From NCBI GenBank assembly GCA_021732215.1, contig JAKFVL010000028.1, positions 1 to 64,000 on the forward strand: a DNA stretch of 64,000 nucleotides, in the 5' to 3' direction. The stretch is from Hyphomicrobiales bacterium. Its GTDB lineage: Bacteria; Pseudomonadota; Alphaproteobacteria; Rhizobiales; Xanthobacteraceae. The notes beneath the pieces are model-generated. The model was not told the DNA's origin, did not search any database, and saw nothing but the letters and a program-made list of their open reading frames with translations. Both the position numbers and the translations under genes were made by a program. Below, piece after piece: positions 1 to 7,460 of this stretch (position 1 is the first letter of the stretch; the number at the start of each line of letters is the position of its first letter).

Positions 1-37
1 AGTTGATGGTGAAGTTGCGCAAGTTGTGTTCGGTCAC
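1..37 (-). CDS. nuoD: NADH-quinone oxidoreductase subunit D, N-terminal fragment (cut by window edge)
   Basis: Only the first twelve codons lie in the window. Read leftwards from a GTG at 37, they give (M)TEHNLRNFTIN, which matches the conserved opening of NuoD, the 49-kDa-type subunit of complex I that helps form the quinone site. A GGAG about nine bases upstream is a reasonable ribosome binding site. The gene follows nuoC in the usual nuoABCD order, but about 200 bp carrying a palindromic repeat separate the two. The identification rests on a short stretch plus the operon position. Confidence 0.8.
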   Translation of the reverse strand, partial: MTEHNLRNFTIN

Positions 38-94
38 TGTGCTTGCTCCGCAAGCGAGCGAATGGCGAATAGCGAATGGCACGGCACGGCACGT

Positions 95-197
95 TCCCTC
101 CCCCCTTGTGGGGGAGGGTTAGGGAGGGGGGTGCAAAGCGACAGCGGAAGTTTAGGCATACCCCCCTCTCCACCTCTCCCCCACAAGGGGGGAGAGA
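95..197. repeat. GC-rich palindromic intergenic repeat between nuoC and nuoD
   Basis: Two arms of about 35 bases, rich in C and G runs, face each other. The left arm contains CCCCTTGTGGGGGAGGG and the right arm contains CTCCCCCACAAGGGG, so the whole element can fold into a long hairpin and each half can also fold partly on itself. It lies in an operon gap that would be expected to be short. Repeats of this kind are scattered through Bradyrhizobium-group genomes; the copy number here cannot be counted from one window. Confidence 0.75.
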
Positions 198-236
198 GCT
201 TCACCGCGTTCGCGTTATCTATCGTGCCCGACACGA

Positions 237-848
237 TCAAACCTTGCCTCCGCTCGCCTTTTCATCGCCCGGCAACGGATAGTCCGCGCCTTCCCACGGC
301 GAGAGAAAATCGAACTTGCGGAATTCCTGATTGAGCTTCACCGGCTCGTAGAGCACCCGCTTTTCCTGATCGTCGTAGCGAACCTCGACGAAGCCGGTCA
401 GCGGAAAATCCTTGCGCAGCGGATGACCGTCGAAGCCGTAGTCGGTCAGCAGACGGCGCATGTCCGGGTGCCCGGTGAAAATCACCCCGTAAAGGTCGTA
501 GGCCTCGCGCTCGAACCAGTCGGCGCCCGGAAACTCGTCGATGATCGACGGCACCTGCGTGGTTTCGCTTGCGGCTGCATGCAGGCGAACGCGCGTATTC
601 AGATGCGGCGACAGGAAGTGATAGACCACATCGAAGCGCGGATCGCGGCCCGGATAGTCGACCGCCGTAATATCGATGAAGCTGATGAAGCGGCATCGCG
701 GATCGTCACGCAGGAAGCGCACCACGTCCACGATCGTCTCTGCCTTGACCGAAACGTTGAGTTGGTCGAACGACACCGAGAAGCCGGTCGCCTTGTCGCC
801 CAATCCGGCAACAATGGCTTGTCCGAGAGTGGTGAGAGCTTCGCTCAT
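237..848 (-). CDS. nuoC: NADH-quinone oxidoreductase subunit C
   Basis: A 203-residue protein of the complex I 30-kDa family, part of the peripheral arm that passes electrons from NADH towards quinone at the inner membrane. The family signature is visible around residues 113-150: [20 protein letters not shown] followed by [10 protein letters not shown]. Length is typical for a separate NuoC, not a NuoCD fusion. It starts seven bases after the nuoB stop codon, so the two are surely co-transcribed. Downstream comes a palindromic repeat and then nuoD. Confidence 0.96.
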   Translation of the reverse strand: MSEALTTLGQAIVAGLGDKATGFSVSFDQLNVSVKAETIVDVVRFLRDDPRCRFISFIDITAVDYPGRDPRFDVVYHFLSPHLNTRVRLHAAASETTQVPSIIDEFPGADWFEREAYDLYGVIFTGHPDMRRLLTDYGFDGHPLRKDFPLTGFVEVRYDDQEKRVLYEPVKLNQEFRKFDFLSPWEGADYPLPGDEKASGGKV

Positions 849-855
849 CTGACCG

Positions 856-1449
856 TCACCGCTCGATCGTGCCGATGCGGCGGATTTTTTTCTGCAGCAA
901 CAGCACGCCGTAAAGCAGCGCTTCGGCGGTCGGCGGGCAGCCCGGCACGTAGATGTCCACCGGCACGATGCGATCGCAACCGCGCACCACCGAATACGAA
1001 TAGTGGTAATAGCCGCCGCCGTTGGCGCAACTGCCCATCGAGATCACGTAACGCGGCTCCGGCATCTGGTCGTAAACCTTGCGCAGCGCCGGCGCCATCT
1101 TGTTGGTCAGCGTGCCGGCCACGATCATCACGTCGGACTGACGCGGCGACGCGCGCGGCGCAAATCCAAAGCGTTCGACGTCGTAGCGCGGCATCGACAA
1201 CTGCATCATTTCGACCGCGCAGCAGGCGAGACCAAACGTCATCCACATCAGCGAGCCGGTGCGCGCCCAGGTGATCAGGTCATCGGTGGCGGTAATGAAG
1301 AAACCCTTGTCGGCGAGTTCGTTGTTGACCTCGACGAAAAAACGATCGTCGGCGCCGACCGGCTTGCCGGTGTTCGGATCGAGAATGCCCGTCGCAGACT
1401 TCGAGATCGCGGTCTGGCCAGCACTCGATTGATGTGGGCTCAGTCCCAT
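856..1449 (-). CDS. nuoB: NADH-quinone oxidoreductase subunit B
   Basis: NuoB (197 residues from the chosen start) carries the terminal iron-sulfur cluster N2 of complex I, next to the quinone site. The cluster ligands are visible as the adjacent cysteines in [10 protein letters not shown], the cysteine in [11 protein letters not shown] and the one in [12 protein letters not shown]. The start is the ATG giving MGLSPHQ; the coding sequence then overlaps the end of nuoA by ten bases, which is normal for translational coupling, and GAAGAAGG lies upstream as ribosome binding site. An in-frame ATG seven codons earlier is possible but less like family members. Confidence 0.96.
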   Translation of the reverse strand: MGLSPHQSSAGQTAISKSATGILDPNTGKPVGADDRFFVEVNNELADKGFFITATDDLITWARTGSLMWMTFGLACCAVEMMQLSMPRYDVERFGFAPRASPRQSDVMIVAGTLTNKMAPALRKVYDQMPEPRYVISMGSCANGGGYYHYSYSVVRGCDRIVPVDIYVPGCPPTAEALLYGVLLLQKKIRRIGTIER

Positions 1450-1805
1450 TCGAGTGCGCCCTTCTTCCATTCATAGGCAAAGCCGACTGTCAGCACGCCA
1501 AGGAACACCATCATCGACCAGAACCCGGTCGCGCCGAGCTTTCCAAACGCCACCGCCCACGGAAACAGGAACGCGACCTCAAGATCGAAGATGATGAAGA
1601 GGATTGCGACCAGATAGAACCGCACGTCGAACTTCATGCGCGCGTCATCGAACGCATTGAAGCCGCATTCGTAGGCGGAGAGCTTTTCCGGATCGGGCTG
1701 CTGATAGGCGACGATGAAGGGAGCAATTAGCAAGACGACACCGATGATGGCGGCGACGCCGACGAACACCACCAAGGGCAGATAGCTCTGCAGAATGCCG
1801 TCCAT
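1440..1805 (-). CDS. nuoA: NADH-quinone oxidoreductase subunit A
   Basis: A 121-residue membrane protein with three hydrophobic segments (about residues 8-30, 62-84 and 90-110), typical of NuoA in the membrane arm of complex I. The family motif [20 protein letters not shown] lies between the first and second segments, followed by [14 protein letters not shown]. It is first in the operon and overlaps nuoB. The start giving [10 protein letters not shown] is chosen; an upstream in-frame codon would add only seven residues that do not resemble the family. Confidence 0.95.
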   Translation of the reverse strand: MDGILQSYLPLVVFVGVAAIIGVVLLIAPFIVAYQQPDPEKLSAYECGFNAFDDARMKFDVRFYLVAILFIIFDLEVAFLFPWAVAFGKLGATGFWSMMVFLGVLTVGFAYEWKKGALEWD

Positions 1806-2163
1806 AGGCCTGATCCCTAAGCGCAAAATACCGCTCCGCGAGACTCGCAGAGCGTTTGGAACGGTTCTGGATTAGCGCAGTGCAACAGGCCGCGCAAGAC
1901 AAGGTAATTTGACGAATCCACAGTCCAACTCGCGAGAGAGACTTGCTTTTTCCGCGTGCAGCGGCGCGGTCAAATTTACGGCAAAGTGACTCGTCAGCTG
2001 CGCCACGTTGATCGAAAAAGCGGATCGGACATTCCGAAACCCCGAACGCGGAACTGTACGCAGGCTCGGATCGCGATCAGAGGCGGCGCTGATCGGGAGA
2101 CAGAGCTAAAACGTTGAAAATGCAGGTGCGCTGGTGGTCTGTTGTCCAGATCGCGGCAGTCGG
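1806..2163. other. Intergenic region upstream of nuoA, with a short hairpin
   Basis: About 360 bp between nuoA and the caspase-like gene, both on the minus strand. No credible coding sequence is seen. It should hold the nuo promoter, but I cannot pick a confident -35/-10 pair. A seven-base inverted repeat, CGATCAG with CTGATCG eight bases apart, lies at 2074-2095; it has no adjacent T-run, so it is not a clear terminator. Confidence 0.5.
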
Positions 2164-4257
2164 TTAGTTGCAGACTTCACGCATGCCGGACAGCGCACTC
2201 ATCCGGTCCTGGGACGTGTTTCCTTGCGGAAGTTTTTCGAGCCGGCAGTTTTTCCCGATCTCGCGGCAGCCCGCCTGGCCACAGATGATCCGCTGCCCGG
2301 TCGGCGCGGCCTGCTTCTGCGGCTTCTGCTCCTCGCGCTTGGCAGGCTCGTCACGCTTCGTGGGTTCATCGCGCTTGGCAGTCGCAGCGGGCGGCGTTTT
2401 CGGTTTGATGCGTGCACAAGTGTTGTCGTCGCCGACCTCAAAACCGGCCTTGCAAACGATTTCCGCGCACTTTTCACCCTCGGCACGATAGCCGTGCTGA
2501 CAAACCAGAGGGCATACGCGCGCCGTCTTGCCCCGGACTGCATCGAGGGAATCGATGCTGGCCAGCTTGACATTCAGTTTCAGGCCGGCGCGTTTGTTGA
2601 ATTGCTCGAGCGAGCGCTGCGCAGCATTGCCCCACTCATCGCTGACCTGACCGGTGTGGCATCCGACACGGCGAAGTTCGGCCTGAAGCTGACGATTGAG
2701 CGATTCCGCCTTCGGTGCCGGATCGGGCGTAGACGGCGGCGCGAGCGCCGCAAGTTTGGTTTCGCCGGCGGGTTTCTCTGCGGCGGGCTCGGGAGCCGCC
2801 GCCTGCGCGATCACCCTCTCGGCCGCCGCCTTGTCCGCTGCTGCCTTTGCCGCAGCGGCCTTGTCAGCATCCACCTTGTCAGCAGCCGCCTTTGCCGCGA
2901 AAGCCTTTTCGTCTGCTTGCCTGGCCCGCTCGGCGGCAAGGCGCTCCCGTTCGGCGGCCTTGGCTTGCGCCTCGGCTTTGGCCTTCTCGGCCGCGGCAAC
3001 CCTCGCCTCCTCGTCGCGCTTTGCCTTTTCCTTCGCCAGCCGCTCCTGCTCGGCGAGCCTCGCCTGTGCCTCGGCTTTAATCTTCTCAGCCGCCGCGACC
3101 TTCGCTTCCTCGTCCCGTTTGGCCTTCTCGGCCACGAGCCGCGCCTGCTCGGCAGCTTTGGCGCGGGCAGCCGCCTCATCCTGTTCCTGCCTTTTGGCGT
3201 TCTCGCTTACGAGACGTGCCTTTTCTTCAGCGGCCAGCCGCGCCTTTTCCGTCGCCTCCAGACGGGTGCTCTCGGCGATCAGCTTGCGCCGCTGGGCTCG
3301 CGCCAAATCGTTGTAGAACCCGGATGGGTAGGTTGCGATGAAGGAATCGAATGCTTCGAGGCTGCCGACCTGCGATGCCAGTTCGTAATCACGCCGAATC
3401 TCGTTATTGACGGCTGCTGCGGGTGCGGGCGTCACGGTCGCGGCAGGCACCAGCGACACGTCATTGCCGCCGAGCGACCCATAGACGAACGGCTCTTGCC
3501 GGTTTGAGGTCTGCTTCAGAACCTCGTCGCGCACAAAGCCGAAGGCCTTGCGCAGATCGAGCCCCGGCGTGGCGATGTGCTTCACCAAAGCGGCGGTAAA
3601 CGGGCTGTTCTTGCTGTCGCCGTCGGATGCAGTGGAACCGGCTTTTGCGGCGAACGCAATCAGGGTGTTCGGACTGTTCGGTTCGACCTTGGCAAAACCC
3701 CGTCCAATCGCGCGCGTTGCCAGCGTTCGCTTCATCTTCTTGGCGAATGGATTGTCCCGGCACGCATCCAGGATCACGAGCCGCAGCCGTCTGGCCGGCT
3801 CGATCGAGATCAAGATACGATCGAGCGCAATCGCCTCGTCGAAAACGTCCGCGTCGCGTTCGAGCGTCGCATCGACTGGAACCAAATAGTTGGTGCCATC
3901 GACTTCGATTCCATGGCCTGCGTAATAGACGACCGCAACATCGGCATCGCGGGCCTTGTCAGAGAAATCCCGCAGCACACGACGTATCTCGTTGATTTTC
4001 AGATCGCGACGCGACTCGACAACGTCAAAACCCGCGCTCTTCAGCGTGGACGTTATGGCCTCCGCATCGTTCGAAGGATTGGCGAGCCGGGCGACATTCT
4101 CGTAACCCGCGTTGCCGATCACCAGCGCGACGCGCTTATCCGCCAGAGCGGGCGTCGCCACGGCAAGCGCAACGAAGGCTGAGGCAATCAGGTAGCGCAA
4201 GGCAAATCCAGTTTGCAATATAGCGGTATTATGGACCCGTTTGGCTCCGAGCCGCAA
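2164..4257 (-). CDS. Exported caspase-like (peptidase C14 family) protein with Ala/Lys/Glu-rich coiled coil
   Basis: A 697-residue protein with a signal peptide ending near ALADKRVALVIG (about residue 40). A caspase-fold domain follows (about 41-270). The catalytic dyad is visible: His in VVYYAGHGIEVDG and Cys in VILDACRDNPF. Residues about 310-490 are a highly charged Ala/Lys/Glu-rich stretch with repeated AEKAK-type units, predicted to be a long coiled coil. The C-terminal part is cysteine-rich and includes a segment resembling a peptidoglycan-binding-like repeat (LNRQLQAELRRVGCHTG). Bacterial caspase homologues are proteases of mostly unknown targets; the signal peptide implies this one acts in the periplasm. 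It stands alone between nuoA and tRNA-Asp, so context gives no partner. Confidence 0.85.
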   Translation of the reverse strand: MRLGAKRVHNTAILQTGFALRYLIASAFVALAVATPALADKRVALVIGNAGYENVARLANPSNDAEAITSTLKSAGFDVVESRRDLKINEIRRVLRDFSDKARDADVAVVYYAGHGIEVDGTNYLVPVDATLERDADVFDEAIALDRILISIEPARRLRLVILDACRDNPFAKKMKRTLATRAIGRGFAKVEPNSPNTLIAFAAKAGSTASDGDSKNSPFTAALVKHIATPGLDLRKAFGFVRDEVLKQTSNRQEPFVYGSLGGNDVSLVPAATVTPAPAAAVNNEIRRDYELASQVGSLEAFDSFIATYPSGFYNDLARAQRRKLIAESTRLEATEKARLAAEEKARLVSENAKRQEQDEAAARAKAAEQARLVAEKAKRDEEAKVAAAEKIKAEAQARLAEQERLAKEKAKRDEEARVAAAEKAKAEAQAKAAERERLAAERARQADEKAFAAKAAADKVDADKAAAAKAAADKAAAERVIAQAAAPEPAAEKPAGETKLAALAPPSTPDPAPKAESLNRQLQAELRRVGCHTGQVSDEWGNAAQRSLEQFNKRAGLKLNVKLASIDSLDAVRGKTARVCPLVCQHGYRAEGEKCAEIVCKAGFEVGDDNTCARIKPKTPPAATAKRDEPTKRDEPAKREEQKPQKQAAPTGQRIICGQAGCREIGKNCRLEKLPQGNTSQDRMSALSGMREVCN

Positions 4258-4359
4258 TCCGGTTGCACCGTCGCTTTCACAGCGTCCGGAAAATCAGCAG
4301 TTCAATCAGCGCCGGGATTCCGAAGAACGCGCGACAGACACTTAAGTGTTTGAAATCGC

Positions 4360-4436
<77 letters not shown>

Positions 4437-4577
4437 AGGGGCTGGTTGCAGCCCGTCAGCGAAGCCCGGACTTAAATGCGCCCCTCTCACAAGTCAAGAA
4501 ATACCCGGCTGCGGCATTGCAAACGCCGAATCCGCCTGCGCGGCGGCGGTTTTTGCAAGGTCGATGCAAATAAACCC

Positions 4578-4596
4578 CTGTTTACAGGTAAAACAG
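4578..4596 (+). promoter_or_regulatory. Perfect inverted repeat upstream of the HU gene, possible operator
   Basis: CTGTTT and AAACAG flank a seven-base centre, about 80 bases before the HU start codon. Size and position suit a dimeric regulator or a promoter-proximal element. No regulator is identified, so this is inference from symmetry only. Confidence 0.3.
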
Positions 4597-4676
4597 CATA
4601 GGCAGCCCCCAGCCGAATCAACTAAGCCCTGCAATGTCTCAATTTCTTGAGCCGCAACTAACGAAGGAGGGCCAAT

Positions 4677-4976
4677 ATGGCGAAGAAAGCAGCGACCCCG
4701 ACAACCGTGACCCTGAAGCACCTTGCCGCCGCGCTGGCCGAGGAACACGAACTGTCGAAGAAGCAGACCGAGACCATCCTCGGCGACATGGTGACCCGCA
4801 TTACCAAGCACCTGAAGAAGGGTGAGCGCATCCGCATCGTCGGCCTCGGCATTCTCCAGGTCCGCAAACGCGCCGCACGCATGGGCCGCAACCCGGCCAC
4901 CGGCGAAGCGATCCACATCAAGGCGAGCAAGAAGGTTGCCTTCCGTGCCGCCAAGGAGCTGAAGGAAGCCGTCTGA
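4677..4976 (+). CDS. HU family DNA-binding protein
   Basis: A 99-residue nucleoid protein of the HU/IHF family, which bends DNA as a dimer. The helical N-terminal part (residues 12-50) is followed by the beta-arm region containing RIVGLGILQVRKR and the tip motif GRNPATGEAI, where the proline intercalates into DNA. The lysine- and alanine-rich start (MAKKAATPTT) is longer than in E. coli HU. An AAGGAGGG lies just upstream of the ATG and fixes the start. It is monocistronic. A second family member, IHF alpha, is encoded at 48530-48844. Confidence 0.93.
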   Translation: MAKKAATPTTVTLKHLAAALAEEHELSKKQTETILGDMVTRITKHLKKGERIRIVGLGILQVRKRAARMGRNPATGEAIHIKASKKVAFRAAKELKEAV

Positions 4977-5108
4977 TCGAAATTTTCGATTCGAGGCTGA
5001 GCTTCGTTTCGCGCCATCCCGCTTCCCGAATGGGACGGGATGGCGCTTTCATTTGGAGTGTCGGTAATTCTTACTCTCTGTCATTCTTACCCTCTGCAAG
5101 ATGGACCG

Positions 5109-6365
5109 ATGACACCTCCTGCAATCGCATTTTCCCACACCGTCACCGAGCGTTTCCTGCGTTACGTCGCGATCGATACGCAGTCCGATCCCGCGTCGCC
5201 AACCTGCCCTTCCACTGAAAAGCAGAAAGATCTGGGCCGCCTGCTCGCCGCCGAGCTGCTCAGGATGGGTGTCGCCGACGCGCACCTCGACGAGCATGGT
5301 TACGTCTATGCGACGATCCCGTCGAATGTGACCAAGCTGGTGCCGGTGATCTGCTTCTGCTCGCATATGGACACCGCACCCGATTGCTCCGGCGCCAACG
5401 TCAAGGCGCAGGTCGTCCGCAATTATCAGGGCCAGGACATCGTGCTGCCCGGCGATCCGTCGCAGGTCATCCGCGCTGCTGACCATCCGGCGCTGCGCGA
5501 TCAGATCGGCAACGACATCATCACCACCGACGGCACCACGCTGCTTGGTGCAGACAACAAGGCCGGCGTCGCCGAAATCATGGACGCGGCGCAGTTCCTG
5601 ATCGCGCATCCCGACATCAAGCACGGCACGATCAGAATTCTGTTCACGCCCGACGAGGAAATCGGCCGTGGCGTCGACAAGGTCGACATGAAGAAACTTG
5701 GCGCCGCGTTCGGCTACACCATGGACGGCGAGACCGCAGGGCACATCGAAGACGAGACGTTTTCCGCCGATGGCGCCAGCATCGCCATCACCGGCGTCTC
5801 GACGCATCCGGGCTTCGCCAAGGGCAAGATGGAGCACGCGGTCAAGATCGCCGCCGCCATCGTCGAGCGCTTACCGAAGGATACCTGTTCGCCGGAGACT
5901 ACCGACGGGCGCGACGGTTTTCTCCACATCACAGGCATTGCCGGCGCACTGGAGATGGCGACTCTCAATCTGATCGTGCGCGATTTCACCGAGGAAGGGC
6001 TGAAGCAGAAGGAAGCGCTGCTGCAATCGATCGTCGATGAGGTGATGACGGGTTTTCCGAATTCATCGGCCAAGGTCACGATCACACCGCAATACCGCAA
6101 CATGAAGGTCGTGCTCGACAAGCATCCGCAGGTTGTCGAGAACGCGCTGGAAGCGATCCGGCGCGCGGGACTTGTGCCGAAGCGCGGCAGCATCCGTGGC
6201 GGCACGGACGGCTCGCGGCTGTCGTTCATGGGGCTGCCCTGCCCGAACATCTTCGCCGGCGAGCACGCCTTCCATTCCCGTCAGGAGTGGGTCAGCGTTC
6301 AGGATATGGAAGCCGCCGTGCGCACCATCGTTCATCTGGCGACGATCTGGGAAGAGCGGGCGTAA
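5109..6365 (+). CDS. pepT: Peptidase T (tripeptide aminopeptidase)
   Basis: PepT (418 residues), a cytoplasmic M20-family metallo-aminopeptidase that removes the N-terminal residue of tripeptides. Zinc-site motifs are visible in order: SHMDTAPD, then LGADNKAGVAE with the bridging Asp, then PDEEIGRG with the catalytic Glu, and near the C terminus GEHAFHSRQEWVS with the last His. The start giving MTPPAIAFSH is preferred; an earlier in-frame ATG at 5040 would add 23 residues with no family resemblance. It converges on the methyltransferase gene with three bases between stop codons. Confidence 0.93.
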   Translation: MTPPAIAFSHTVTERFLRYVAIDTQSDPASPTCPSTEKQKDLGRLLAAELLRMGVADAHLDEHGYVYATIPSNVTKLVPVICFCSHMDTAPDCSGANVKAQVVRNYQGQDIVLPGDPSQVIRAADHPALRDQIGNDIITTDGTTLLGADNKAGVAEIMDAAQFLIAHPDIKHGTIRILFTPDEEIGRGVDKVDMKKLGAAFGYTMDGETAGHIEDETFSADGASIAITGVSTHPGFAKGKMEHAVKIAAAIVERLPKDTCSPETTDGRDGFLHITGIAGALEMATLNLIVRDFTEEGLKQKEALLQSIVDEVMTGFPNSSAKVTITPQYRNMKVVLDKHPQVVENALEAIRRAGLVPKRGSIRGGTDGSRLSFMGLPCPNIFAGEHAFHSRQEWVSVQDMEAAVRTIVHLATIWEERA

Positions 6366-6368
6366 ACG

Positions 6369-7229
6369 TTACGACGCGCGCGCCGTCACGATCCAGATCG
6401 AGGCCGGGAGCAGAACGCTCTCGCCATGCACATAAGGCTGAAGTGCCTCGCGGATCGAATTAGCTGCGGCCTCGCGGATGTCCGCAGGATGCCCCTCCAG
6501 CGCCCGGCTGGACGGTCCGATTTCCAGCACGCCATGCACCGCTGCCTCAACGCCGCGGCCGCTCGCGACATCGAGCGCAAGAGGGCAAGGCTTCAAATCG
6601 ATCCCGCGAAAACCAGCTTCATCCAGGATGCGATGCACGCGCGCTTCCGAAGCAAATGCGAATGGCCCCGGATCTTCCGCCCCATGCGGCGGCAGTTTTG
6701 GTACGTGTTTGTAGACCGCCTGCAGCGGCGTCATGAAAAACGGGTTCTCGCGCGGCTCGCGCCAGCATGCGAAAGCCAGCCGGCCTGAGGGCTTGAGCGC
6801 CTTGCGCATATTCGCGAACGACACGGCAGGCTCGGCGAAGAACATCACGCCAAACCGCGAGGCCAGCAGATCGAAGCTGGCCCGATCGAACGGGTGGACC
6901 GTGGCGTCGGCCAGCACATAGTCGATCGGGGATTGCGCAGGCGCGGTCTGCCGTGCGCGAGCCAGCATCGGGGCCGATATGTCGATGCCGAGCACATGGC
7001 CGGTTGTCCCGACGCGCCGCGCAAAAGCGATCGTCGTCGCTCCACTGCCGCAGCCGACATCGATGATCCGTTCACCTGCTTTCGGGCTCGCATGTTCGAT
7101 CAGGGCATCCGCGACCGGCCCAAGCACGATGTCCTGCGCGGCCTGCCGATCGGCCCAGCGCTGACCGTCCGGCCCGTTCCAGTAAGCGATCTGATCGGCG
7201 TTCTGATCGTGACCTGCCGGTGCGTCCAT
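6369..7229 (-). CDS. Class I SAM-dependent methyltransferase
   Basis: A 286-residue soluble protein with a standard Rossmann-type methyltransferase core. The S-adenosylmethionine loop is IIDVGCGSGATT (about residues 56-67), followed by the acidic ribose-binding GIDISAPM and the post-motif DLLASRFGVMFF. It resembles the UbiE/Methyltransf_11 group, but the substrate cannot be read from the sequence. It lies alone between pepT and tRNA-Val on the minus strand. Confidence 0.87.
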   Translation of the reverse strand: MDAPAGHDQNADQIAYWNGPDGQRWADRQAAQDIVLGPVADALIEHASPKAGERIIDVGCGSGATTIAFARRVGTTGHVLGIDISAPMLARARQTAPAQSPIDYVLADATVHPFDRASFDLLASRFGVMFFAEPAVSFANMRKALKPSGRLAFACWREPRENPFFMTPLQAVYKHVPKLPPHGAEDPGPFAFASEARVHRILDEAGFRGIDLKPCPLALDVASGRGVEAAVHGVLEIGPSSRALEGHPADIREAAANSIREALQPYVHGESVLLPASIWIVTARAS

Positions 7230-7253
7230 GTGCGGAGCTTTGTCTCAGATCGG

Positions 7254-7330
7254 TGGTAGGCGGTGACGGATTCGAACCGCCGACCCTCTCGGTGTAAACG
7301 AGATGCTCTAACCAGCTGAGCTAACCGCCC
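7254..7330 (-). tRNA. tRNA-Val (TAC)
   Basis: A 77-nt cloverleaf on the minus strand. The acceptor stem GGGCGGT pairs with ACCGCCT, the T-loop is GGTTCGAATCC, and the anticodon loop TTTACAC gives TAC. CCA is encoded. It lies between the methyltransferase gene and the lon terminator. Confidence 0.97.
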
Positions 7331-7410
7331 GTTCGGGATCATGCCCACCGCTTGTTTAGCCCTGCGTTGCGTACTCGCGCAAGCCTGACAGGCGGGTGAA
7401 ATGACACGCA

Positions 7411-7441
7411 AAACAAAAGCGGCGTCCCGCAGGACGCCGCT
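7411..7441 (-). terminator. Rho-independent terminator of lon
   Basis: Read on the minus strand, a ten-base-pair stem (AGCGGCGTCC with GGACGCCGCT, loop of four) is followed by TTTTGTTTT. It begins about 20 bases after the lon stop codon and separates lon from tRNA-Val. Confidence 0.9.
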
Positions 7442-7460
7442 CGATTGAGTGCAGCCGGGA

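Noticed and set aside
2134-3507. A 457-codon plus-strand frame opposite the caspase-like gene
   Set aside because: It is low-complexity Leu/Arg/Gly-rich sequence produced by the Ala/Lys/Glu repeat on the other strand.
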